This document shows, in pieces, positions 32,867 through 42,811 of a stretch of DNA of 64,000 nt. This DNA is from Phialophora verrucosa (Eukaryota; Ascomycota; Eurotiomycetes; Chaetothyriales; Herpotrichiellaceae). A program made the position numbers and the translations under genes. Below the pieces are notes generated by a model that saw only the letters and a list, made by a program, of their open reading frames with translations, had not been told where the DNA came from and ran no database searches. Each line of letters begins with the position of its first letter. Positions within the stretch are counted from its first letter, which is position 1. The stretch lies in NCBI GenBank assembly GCA_002099365.1, contig MSED01000015.1, forward strand, positions 1,488,001 to 1,552,000, read 5' to 3'.

Positions 32867-33285
32867 GATGACTGGGGATAGATGTAAGGTTCGATATTGA
32901 AGAGAGGCGAGACAGCGATGAAAGGGCGTTGTGGTGTTTGATCTTTGCGGCGAGCGTGACGGTCTGGATCACTATGCGCCACCGTAACATTGAGGCTTTG
33001 GACGAGCCACGCGACCGTGACAGTCTGTGTAACTATGCGCCACCGTAAAGTCGAGGCTGCGTTCTGCAGAGGCGTGGGGCCGGCACCGGCGATCCCCAAA
33101 CTTGTGGGCCCAGCACCTCAGAAAGTTCGAGTCGCCGCCGAAGCGAAGCCTGCGAAGAAGTGCGAGCACACGACTTTCTGCAATCTAACAAAGTCCTCGT
33201 CATGTACCAATAGCACTCTCGACTTCCTTCCCCTGGGTTCCGCCCTTCTCTTCTATCAGATTTGTTTACTTCAAGTATTGCGACC
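32867..33285. promoter_or_regulatory. Bidirectional SPT4/PPT1 promoter
   Basis: 419 bp between divergent start codons of two conserved genes, containing a two-copy direct repeat at about 32950-33060. Confidence 0.6.
32950..33060. repeat. Two-copy imperfect direct repeat, ~61-bp period
   Basis: Copy 1 starts gcgagcgtgacggtctgg near 32952 and copy 2 starts gcgaccgtgacagtctgt near 33011. Both continue into an exact shared block actatgcgccaccgtaa, then a similar tail (ttgaggct / tcgaggct). It lies inside the SPT4/PPT1 divergent promoter. Confidence 0.75.
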
Positions 33286-34902
33286 ATGACCGTGGCTTCG
33301 CCTGCAGACAAGGCCGCGGCGACCGCCCTGAAAGCCAAGGGCAACGAGGCTTTTGCTGCCCACGACTGGATCTCTGCTGTAGACTATTACACCAAAGCAA
33401 TAGAGAAGTACGACGCAGATCCCTCATTCTACGGCAATCGCGCCCAAGCGAACATCAAACTCGAGGCCTACGGCTATGCCATCGCTGACGCAACAAAGGC
33501 CATCGAGCTCGACAAGGACTACATCAAGGTAGGCCCGTGAGAGAGGTGTGGTGGCGTGGTAAATGCATGTTCTGACCCTGCTTCTCCAGGCTTACTACAG
33601 ACGAGCAACCGCCAATACCGCCATCTTGTGTCCCCAAGAAGCGCTTCGAGATTTCAAGACCGTGTGTCGAAAACAGCCCAACAACCGAGACGCGAAGCTC
33701 AAACTTGCAGAATGCGAGAAACTGGTCAAGAAGTTGAATTTCCTCAAGGCCATCGAAGTCTCAGACCCTCCCTCAGCTTTCGAAGGACTGGACTTGGACT
33801 CAATAGAGGTTGACGAGAGCTACGACGGTGTGCGGTTAGACAAGGAGATGACGCAAGAATTCATTGACGACATGATCCAGCGCTTCAAGAATGGCAAGAA
33901 GATACACAAGAAATACGTCTTCCAGATCATCAAGGCCGTAAGGGACATTGTATACGAGGAGCCCACCATGGTCGAGATGGAGATTCTGCCCGACACGAAG
34001 TTGACGGTGTGCGGAGACACACATGGTCAGTTCTTTGACCTGCTAGAAATCTTCCGACTCAATGGCTACCCGTCAGAAAAGCAAGGATACCTCTTCAATG
34101 GGGACTTCGTGGATCGTGGATCATGGTCGACCGAGATCGCATTGCTGTTGTACGCGTACAAGTGGTTGCGACCCAACTACTTTTTCCTGAATCGTGGCAA
34201 CCACGAAACGGACGACATGAACAGAGTTTACGGTTTCGAGGGCGAATGCAAGGCCAAGTACAACGAAAAGACCTTTAGGCTCTTCTCCGAGTCGTTCTCT
34301 GCGCTGCCCCTGGCGACCTTGATTGGCAAGAAGTACCTGACTCTGCACGGCGGCCTCTTTTCGGACGACAAAGTCACGCTGGACGACATCCGCAAACTCG
34401 ACCGCCATACGCAGCGTCAACCCGGCCAAGCGGGCTTGATGATGGAAATGCTGTGGACAGATCCGCAACCTCAGAACGGCAGAGGCCCCAGCAAACGAGG
34501 CGTCGGCTTACAGTTCGGCCCTGATGTCACCAAGAGATTTTGCGAGACCAACGGGCTTGAGGCCGTAATCCGCAGTCATGAGGTGAGAATGGATGGTTAC
34601 GAGGTCGAGCACGATGGGAAGTGCATCACGGGTAAGCCATCTCTTCTATTCTTCCACTGGACAACGTTGCTAACGTTGGATCTAGTCTTCTCAGCGCCAA
34701 AGTACTGCGACACGACAGAGAACAAGGGAGCCTACATCAACATCGGTCCAGAGCTGAAGCTCGAATACCATCAGTTTGACGCTGTTCCCCATCCCGATAT
34801 CAAGCCTATGGTAAGGCACGAATTCTCGGCGCGCTCGGAGCACTCTAGCTAACATTCTGCCAGGCATATGCAACCAACAGTCCATTGATGAGCATGATGT
34901 AG
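33286..34902 (+). CDS. ppt1: Serine/threonine protein phosphatase 5 (Ppt1/PP5)
   Basis: Four exons, 33286-33528, 33590-34631, 34686-34810 and 34864-34902, join to 482 aa; introns are 61, 54 and 53 nt. The N-terminal third is three TPR motifs (ALKAKGNEAFAAHDWISAVD..., FYGNRAQANIKLEAYGYAIAD, YYRRATANTAI). The PPP catalytic domain shows CGDTHGQFFDLLEIF, FNGDFVDRGSWS, NRGNHETDDMN, LHGGLFSDD, RSHEVRMDGYEV and VFSAPKYCD, so all metal ligands are present. The last 13 codons sit on their own exon and end YATNSPLMSMM. PP5 dephosphorylates HSP90-bound clients and is autoinhibited by its TPR domain. The length is normal. It shares a promoter with SPT4. Confidence 0.95.
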
Positions 34903-35795
34903 GAGGGCCCTTTCTCGTTCTCGCTCTTCGCATCTCACGACGGCAAACTGAAAGAGTTGGACGGCCGGATCTGGACTCTAGAATACTGGGACGGTGTGTC
35001 CTTGTGAATCAGATGTATGTAAGAGTATGAAGGTTGGACAGCAAGTCGAATTCATAGCGGGGCGCAAGATAAACGGTTGACCACTGCTTGGGGAATTTAG
35101 CGTGCTATCAGAGCGCCGCATGAACGAGAAGACAATGGTTTGCGACATGGTCTCTAGAACACGCCACTCTACGGGATGTGGCTGAGCTGGCGGTGACCCA
35201 AAGTGACCAAAAAGTGACTCAGGAGTGACTTGTAGAGTGGTGTCACATCTTCAACGCCAGCCTTATCAAACTCTCTGTTTCAATTGTCCAAAGAACCGGA
35301 AACTCTGGCATCTTCAGCGGTCATTTGCGAGTTGTTGCTGCGAACCTGATGCCTTCTTGACCACGAGCGGTTGTCGCTACAGGGCAGTGCACGCATGTTC
35401 ATTAACCCATCCCCGCTTCCCCAGCCTCAATAACCTTACACGTCTCACATCATTCTTCGCTCACTACTCCGTGCCAGCGCTGTCAATACAGTGGCATCTT
35501 TTCTCAGGCGCAAGTCGACCTTGGAGTCCGGCTCATCTAGTTCAACCGCAAGGCCATCAAATCCCCGCCGAATTCAGCAGTCGAGTCATTGTGGGCCACG
35601 TTAGACGATCCAGTGATTCGTTGTTGTTGTCTTTCAGCCTGACGCGGCCGTGCTCTCCAACCGCTCATTCGTGCGACCCTTCAAGGCCAGCTAACAGATA
35701 CTGCGGCTGCACCTCCTGCTACCTCCCTGACAAGTGTCCAAGTTGGATGATAACACCTTGCGACTTAATGTCCTCGGCATCGTCCTTGGATAACC
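34903..35795. other. Intergenic region
   Basis: About 0.9 kb between PPT1 and the F-box gene. A plus-strand frame at 35225-35905 overlaps the F-box start out of frame and has no family features; it is probably leader sequence. Confidence 0.45.
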
Positions 35796-37358
35796 ATGTA
35801 CCAAGTGAACAATACTATGGCGCCGAGTTCAGAACTGCATGGTATCGGGATGATGTCCTCAGCACCGCAACCGACGTCCCACTCACGAGGTGGAGTCGAC
35901 GATAGACCAGCCCACCGGCCGCTGGAAGAAACTTCATCCAGTTCAAGAAAGGGGTCAGGCAGAGTCACCATCACAGAGCAAGTGCCTGACCACCGCACGG
36001 TTCCGAAACTGGATTTCTCAAGTCCTAGCACCACCACCACCACCACCACCACCATCTCAAATGCGAAGCTGCGCGCCTCCTTGCCCGCATCGCTTTCAAC
36101 AAACAAAGGCCGCTCCGTCCAACAGGAAGGACCACGGCAAAGTGGCTTCCTTTCCGTCCTGCCACATGACGTGCACTATCTGCTAGCCACGCGCTACGTT
36201 GACTTCGACACACTGCTCGCCCTCCGCCAGACATGTCGAACTCTGCATAGTATCCTCACGCCGGAACTCGTCCGTCTGCTACGATCGAATCTCGTCAGGG
36301 ACAGTCTAGCACACGAGACGGTCCAATACCGCGAACACAGGTCGAGGTACCCGCGGTTTCGCCTGGCTCCCGCGCTGTGGGAGTTGCTCTACGCGAATTT
36401 CGACCTCCGGCTCATGGAACGCCCGGCCAAGAATTTGCGATGTTACGGCTGCCTCGAGGTCAAGCCACTGTGGTGTTTCGTGGAGAGGATGAGCAATCGT
36501 GGCACCGGACTCGGGGCCAAATCTGCCAAAGACCGAATGTGCAAAGACTGCATGCGCCGATACCGCGACATCGAGGGACAATGGTGGAGGGAGAACTGGA
36601 TCAGAAAGCGCGACGTCGTGGTCAAGACGAGCCGGTCTCGCCGACTGCGTCAGTGGGTGCTCCTGGGCGAAAGCCTGGTGAATCCGGAAGAAGACGTCGG
36701 CGTGTGCTCGTCGTGCGGCAGCGGCGCCTTTGAACTGTGGTGGGGGTGCGTGTCGTGTTTCGAACTCGAGGAGAGACGACGCCGCGACCAGGACATGCTG
36801 GAGTTCGACGGCGTGTTCCAACGCAAGATCGTCGACTTCCTGGAGCCGTGGCTGGTGCACAGAGAGGCGAAGCGCCGGAAACGACAGTCGAGTGTTGGTC
36901 GCGGTCGGAGACCAAGATGGTGGTGGCTCCCCAGTCTCGGTGTTAGAGTGGGAGGCAGTGTTGCGGACCGCCGCGCTGCACTGATGGAATGGAAGGACAA
37001 CAAAGCAAGTCGAAAACGATCCGGCACCGGCGCAGCACCCAAGTCTGGCGGCACCCAAGACCCGACCTGGAAGGCGCTCGATCAGATCCCGTTGCCAAAG
37101 AGCAGAAGGGAAGCCAGGTGTCCGTCATGTTGGGTGCCCAATTGCCCGCACCGCGCAGGTATGCCTCGTCCAGTATACGCGAGGCCTCTCCCGAGAGAGA
37201 GATGGTGTTCTGCATGTCAAGCCGAGCACAACCAGCGGCATACGAGAAGGGAGGCGCGCATGTGCAGCGTGAAGACGGTGGTCAATCCAACGACGGCCGA
37301 CGTTTTCAGTGACGAATGGATCGACGACCCCCTGGCCCGTCTTTTCGACGAGGGCTGA
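35796..37358 (+). CDS. F-box protein with Cys-rich C-terminal half
   Basis: Single-exon gene of 520 aa. After a Ser/Thr-rich, disordered N terminus with an eight-Thr run (near nt 36030-36055), an F-box lies near residues 122-155 (LSVLPHDVHYLLATRYVDFDTL then LALRQTCRTLHSIL). Downstream are repeated CxxC pairs: CYGCLEVK, CKDCMRRYR, CSSCGSG, CVSCFELE, CPSCWVPNCPH and CSACQAEH. These suggest zinc-bound structure rather than leucine-rich or WD repeats. F-box proteins act as substrate receptors of SCF ubiquitin ligases by binding Skp1. The substrate is unknown. The first ATG was used; a second in-frame ATG lies seven codons later. Confidence 0.78.
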   Translation: MYQVNNTMAPSSELHGIGMMSSAPQPTSHSRGGVDDRPAHRPLEETSSSSRKGSGRVTITEQVPDHRTVPKLDFSSPSTTTTTTTTISNAKLRASLPASLSTNKGRSVQQEGPRQSGFLSVLPHDVHYLLATRYVDFDTLLALRQTCRTLHSILTPELVRLLRSNLVRDSLAHETVQYREHRSRYPRFRLAPALWELLYANFDLRLMERPAKNLRCYGCLEVKPLWCFVERMSNRGTGLGAKSAKDRMCKDCMRRYRDIEGQWWRENWIRKRDVVVKTSRSRRLRQWVLLGESLVNPEEDVGVCSSCGSGAFELWWGCVSCFELEERRRRDQDMLEFDGVFQRKIVDFLEPWLVHREAKRRKRQSSVGRGRRPRWWWLPSLGVRVGGSVADRRAALMEWKDNKASRKRSGTGAAPKSGGTQDPTWKALDQIPLPKSRREARCPSCWVPNCPHRAGMPRPVYARPLPRERWCSACQAEHNQRHTRREARMCSVKTVVNPTTADVFSDEWIDDPLARLFDEG

Positions 37359-38158
37359 GACTGGGAAAGGCTATGCAATCTGGTTTCTACATCTGGATGT
37401 GGGATCTGGTGTCTTAATATCTGAAAGTAGGATCCAGTGCGGAGGATCCAAAATCTAGTACTCAAGAACCAGCAAAGTCACCATAATGAACCCATACGAC
37501 AAATGATATGGACTGTATTTTGGATCTATTTCTCTCTCCAGGACCTCTGTCACACCCGAACGAGCAGCAACAGGCCGTGGATGCCGGTTTTCTCCAGCCC
37601 TCACCTGTGCGCAGCGAAGGAGACGAACTCACTCACGGCAGCGATATGGACGGTGAGAGATCGAAATCAAGAGGGATCATGAACCGTCATCTACCGGCGT
37701 CCTACTGGATAATGTATGATTGTGCGATGTGAGACGAGCGAACCGCTGAATGAGAACAAGGCCAAAAACAAGAATACAATACTATACCATTATACCATGC
37801 TCCACTAGACTACACTACCGTTTCATACATAACCGCCATCGGCATGAAAGGGCCATACAATTTTTGGATCCCCCGCGAATCTTTTCTCTTTTGCCCATCA
37901 TTGTCGTTGTGATGGGCTCCCCATAGCGTGCCATGTCATGTCACGCCATCCCAGGGATATATCCATCTGACAACCACCGAGCGTGGCCATCAGACTCTCT
38001 CCTTGATTCATGTGCTTTTCCAATTCTCGTAAGATCGTGCGCCGCGCCGAACCGAACGAACGCCGTTTCATCTCACTCTGTCATATTGCCGTGATTCCAA
38101 TTCTCGGCTGAAAAGAAAAACTCACTTTTTGTCTGCGGACGAACGACTCAGTCTGGTT
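37359..38158. other. Intergenic region
   Basis: About 0.8 kb between convergent 3' ends. AT-richer stretches near 37740-37870. No gene recognised. Confidence 0.5.
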
Positions 38159-38920
38159 CTAGAGCTTACACAACCGCTGGGGCCCGGGGTTTTGGGGAGG
38201 AGACGTACTGTTTCGGGGTTTCTCCTGCGTCGGTGCTCCCGCCGTCTTCTCTATCCCGTCCACAAACTCTAGGGCTTCTTCCGCCACTTCGTCCGTGATG
38301 CCGGGGAGCTTGGGTTTTGGCGAGTTAGCTTAGCATTGTCGTGGGAGGAAGTGCTGAATCGGATTCATAGCAAGCCGGCCGGCTGGCCGGCGAGGGTTCG
38401 AGGGCGCGAACATGAGCATGAGCATGGGCGTGAGCACGAGCTATACTCACCGTGACGTCTGGCAGATACTTGCTGTGGCTTTCCCTGTGCGTGGCGGGTC
38501 CATCCATGAACCTGTGCATCTTGTCCGCGAGGTCGTCATTCAGACCCGGGCCGGATCCCTTGGGCGAATGCATGAACTGGGGGTCGGGCAGAGAGTTAGC
38601 AACGACGCGTAGAACTTGCCTAGTCGCTTGCCTCGAGCATTGAACATAGTAGACAAAGGCGTGCGGCCCGGGCGTCGTCCCCCTCAATCGATGCTCGAAA
38701 GGGATGGACTTGGTACAGAACTGGCTACGGGCACGCAAGGCTTACTTACCTCCCGGGCAGCTCTTGCCGCGTCGTCCGTGACACCACTGGATGAGCGCCG
38801 AATCGTGCCGGCCATGAAATCGTGCGCCGACTTTGCTGCATCGTCGGAGATGCCGCTGCTGGAGCGGCGGTGGGAAGCGCCCGTCGGCAGGGCTGTTGTC
38901 GGTTTGCTATCCATCGACAT
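38159..38920 (-). CDS. Small protein with one repeat-like motif per exon, unknown function
   Basis: Three exons, 38920-38750, 38576-38451 and 38308-38159, all joined in phase 0 across introns of 173 and 142 nt, give 148 aa. The acceptors are preceded by GCTAAC branch points. The protein carries a recurring motif: GISDDAAKSAHDFMAG and GVTDDAARAAREFMHS (the second runs over the first splice), GLNDDLADKMHRFMDG, and GITDEVAEEALEFVDG. Each repeat has the form G-(I/V/L)-x-D-(D/E)-x-A, then a short helix and F-(M/V). No named family is recognised. The C terminus may be wrong: a GTACGT inside the last exon could open another intron. The position of the first ATG fits an ordinary leader. Confidence 0.55.
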
Positions 38921-39524
38921 CGTGTTGCTAGAGGTAGTTGACTGGAATATGTCGAATCGCATGAAACAACGTGGGGTTAGGGTAGACGAATAGGTCAATT
39001 ACCTGAAGCTCGGATGCCCCGTTCTGGGAGGACCAGAAGGTATATGTATGTAGTCCGTCGAGCTATCCATACGAGCGAGGGGTCGCGTGCCTAGGGATGT
39101 CAGGCGGGGTTCGTGGAATGAGCTCACGACAGGTCCAGGGGTCCTCGTATTAAACAGGCAATGGACCAACACGGTTGTTAGTCAGGCAGAGACTGATTCG
39201 TTGAAGCTCGAACATCATCTCTCGATGGCCTGATCGTCGAGATACAACCAGTGGCTAAGCCGCGTGTGCCTTCTGGAGCGCGCGGCATTTCTTTCCTTGG
39301 TCCATAGAGATCACGAGGCGTGTCCCGGAGAGCGAGCAGAGAGAGTCGAGAAAATCTCTAGAGTAATTGTCGGAGATATAAGCAAGTCCAGATTTCGTGT
39401 CGACAGAAGACAGCTCACTTGAAAACGGAGAAGCGTAATCGTTCGACACGTCAGCTTGCTTTTTTCTTGCTTCATCTTTCGGCAGTTCCCTAGGCCCAGA
39501 GCTGAATGACTACGTCCATAACAA
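38921..39524. other. Intergenic region
   Basis: About 0.6 kb between the small repeat protein start and the glycosidase 3' end. Nothing recognised. Confidence 0.5.
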
Positions 39525-41730
39525 TCAAAAGAACAAGGGTCTAAATCCCTCCGCCTGCACATCCCAATCCGCGGGGAACTTCAGTCCCGGCGCATCTTTC
39601 CAGCCGCCAGCCATCATTGCGACGGCCATCAGCAGAGACGCACTGCCAGGAAAATAAGGTGTCGGTACTCTTGTACCACCGATAGGCATACCTATGTCAT
39701 CGAACGGGAAGTTCGGTTGCAGGAGGAAGTCGACAGCACGATCGAAATCGCCTAAACGGGCGGCTGCCATGGCCACCATGGGAAAATCCCAACCAAATGA
39801 CTCTGTCCAATTCCAAGTCTGATAAATCCTGTTCATAGTGTTGTTGAAGATGGTCAAATTGAAATCGGGCGGCGGTCGAATGAAGCCATGGATCATAGCC
39901 ATACTTGGATGGTCTGATGTCAAGTCGGGGTCGTTCCACATGTCAGGCACGCCAGTATATATCACGTAGGTACCGTTCTCCACTGGCATCGGGGGCAGAT
40001 TGTCGGCAACGGAAGTCCAGGCCTGTGGTACGGTCTTGTTCTGGCGCTGCTTCCACTGGGCCGCAATATCCAGACCCCATCGCCAGTATGCAAGCTCGAA
40101 CGTGGGGTTCACTGTCGCGTTCGGATTGGTGTTCTCAGAAGCTGGGTATATCGGTGGGCCTAGTTGCAGAACATCCAAAGACTGGTTGTGGAAGGCATAC
40201 GACGCCATAAAATCCGCCGAGGCAGTGAGAACTTCGTCCCATTTGTGGAGTGTTTTGTTGTTAGGGCTGCGTTGGTATTCGGCCTCGGCGAAATAGAAAG
40301 GATGTGGTTGTTGCCAGATTAGTAGCGAGTTGATCTCCCCTGGAGCTGAGCGACCCGACGGATCTGACATTTTACCCCATCGGGCGCCTTCGTAGCCCAT
40401 CTCTCGTGCTCTTTGATAGGACGTAAGCAAAAATCTGCTGTAGATGGAGTCATGTCTTTCCAACAGATCTTCCTTTCCCCAGAGTCCGAAGTGCAAGGAA
40501 TGCCAGATCACCATTTCAAGATGGAACTTTCCGTACCATCCATTGTTCGTCAGGCCTGATTCTTGCGGCGGATCTCGTCCAGCTTCATTGATTGTCACAA
40601 GGTACTGCGAAAGGATGATGCGTCGCTGAAGCTCCTTTGCGTCTGCATTTTTCGCTGACGGTAAGGAAATGAAGGCACCACGGTTCCAGTATGACTGCCA
40701 CCACTGGGTCGAGGAATTGAAGACATCCTCAGGAGCTACAACTGTCTTGGCTTGTGCAGGGGCAAGGTTGGCCGTGAAAGACAACTGATTGCCCTGGTTC
40801 GGCGTCAAGGTATAACGATGTGTCGACGGCTTTGGACCAGTCATACTGGCATTGCCCACCCATCCAACGGTTGTAAAGTACGTCGTTGCGTCGAGGTCGT
40901 GCTGGACGACCGCTGACTGCTTTTGAGCTTTGAGGGAGGTTGTGTGGTTGGTTGTAGCGTTGAAAAGACCGACGAATGGGACGTCAAATTTATTCTGTCC
41001 TGTGGCGTAGGGATAGTCGAAGAAGACTCCCAGGGCACCGGAGCTCAACAGGCTGGAGTTGATTTGCACGGCCACGGTGTCGCTGTTGGGGCCAACCGCA
41101 GTTTGAACGCTGATTTTGGTGCCGTTCAAGGAGAACGTCGAATGAAGGAGGCCCGAATACAGGTCCAGAGATTGACTCTTGTCCTCCAGGTCGTCCTCAC
41201 TGACAGTCTTGCCCTGGAAGTTCAGACCAATCCGAATCAGGTTTATCCGATGAGGATTGGCAATTAACCATTGCGAGATATTTGCTTCCGCGGGATTTGG
41301 TTGGCTGTGTGACCCTCGAGTTAGCATTGGCGCTCACCTGAGACTCATAAAGTAACTTCCAGGTCGATATTGGTCAGAAAATGGCCGCGCAGACTTACTC
41401 GTATGTGACCAAACGCCCATGAGTCCACCATTGCAACCCTGTAAAGTCGCTAATGGAAGTTTGGCCTGGAGTGGTAGGGAGGGAAGAGTTGTGCCAACCC
41501 CAGGTAGACAGCGTGTTGAAAGGAACGAACGTCTGAAGGCCGGTGACATCTGCTGAGAAGACAAAGTTTCCATTACCGACTTGCATCGGGGTATCTGCGC
41601 TCGCATTTCGCTTCGGGTTGAACTGTTGCACCACGGCCTTGCGGTCGATCTTGGCACCGACGGCAGATAATACGCATGACAATAACAGCCCAAGAAGGCC
41701 TAGGATGCGTATGCCGGTAATGGTCGCCAT
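39525..41730 (-). CDS. Secreted six-hairpin glycosidase-like protein
   Basis: Exons 41730-41399 and 41304-39525, joined across a 94-nt intron that splits an Asp codon, give 703 aa. The N terminus is a signal peptide (RILGLLGLLLSCVLSAVGA). Many Asn-x-Ser/Thr sites suggest glycosylation and secretion. The sequence MQVGNGNFVFSADVTGLQTF near the N terminus and WYGKFHLEMVIWHSLHFGLWG in the middle resemble GH65/GH95-type (alpha/alpha)6-barrel enzymes. The conserved FHxExxxWH-like segment is in the place of the catalytic region. Substrate specificity cannot be read from sequence; fungal homologues are usually labelled only 'six-hairpin glycosidase-like'. It diverges from the acyl-CoA synthetase gene. 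Confidence 0.8.
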
Positions 41731-42811
41731 GCTGAGCTGTAGTGCTCAGTATAGATGCGGGAAGTGGTGATGGCTTTCGCAATATCACGGGCGGTGGCAG
41801 CCTTTAAATGTTCGCATCCACAAACATGCAACCGTTGGCGTCATGAAATCCATTGCCAGATGCATGGCGATCATTGTACCGACCATTGATACCTCTCGCC
41901 AAAAGCACCAGGAAATCGCTCACTCTCTGGGTGGAGGCTGCAACAAGACAAACCCCGGAATGCGGAGATCTGGGAGAGCTGTTCTCTTCGGTGGCTGATA
42001 TCCCGACGCCATGTTCCTGATCTTCACGGGATATGCGTCAGACGCAGCTCCTCTGGCGGCTATATTCAAAGCTGCTTCGTCTGCTGCATTACGCATTTAG
42101 CCAGGTCGAAGCAATTTCCCTGTTGGTGGCTTTCAACTCGAGGTTCGACATCGTTTGTGTGCTCTCTGAACGTTGTCGCGACCCAGATGCGGAGAATGAC
42201 CGGCCCCTCGCTGCCATGGAAGGAGGGGGAATAGACTGCGGTTGAAAAGGATATCGAGGGACGATATTCTAGACGAGGTATGAGAAGGGTCGACCTCAGG
42301 TCTTGCCGGCAGCGGCCAGCATGCTGCTATCGTGAAGGCAAAAGGTTTCGAACTGACGAAGATCAATCCAAGAAGCGACTGACAGACTGCAGTGATCGGT
42401 ACTCCACTGCGTGATGATCAGGACAAACGCTAGGGCTGGCCGCAAGACTGCGGAGTGCAAAAGTCTCGGCGCACCATTCGCCCCGCAGACGCAATCACGC
42501 TATTCCCTTCCTGTCCGTTCGGCGATTTTTGAGATTTGTTTCATTCTTCGACGATTGAAAAATTGCCGCGACCTCGGATCGTGACCCTTGCTCTTATTGC
42601 CTCATGGCGTCTCCAGAATCCCCCAGACTATCGTCACTCCCTGGTCTTTTGTTGGGGTGTCCGGTGTCCATTTTTGGATCCCAATGAAATTGGATCGCCG
42701 GAAGAACTTTTTCCATCATGGCGTTCTTATATCGCCCGTTGGTCGCCGACACCAGGTCAGTTGCTTCATTCAGCACATCCACGACGACAACTGTCACAGT
42801 CACCGGCAACC
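41731..42811. promoter_or_regulatory. Divergent intergenic region, glycosidase and acyl-CoA synthetase
   Basis: About 1.1 kb between head-to-head starts. The synthetase frame is open upstream to 42536 but has no ATG before 42812, so that part is taken as leader. A short 5' intron that adds a mitochondrial presequence cannot be excluded. Confidence 0.45.

Noticed and set aside
35225..35905. 226-codon plus-strand ORF before the F-box gene
   Set aside because: It overlaps the F-box start in another frame, is rich in Ser/Pro/Cys without family features, and fits leader sequence.
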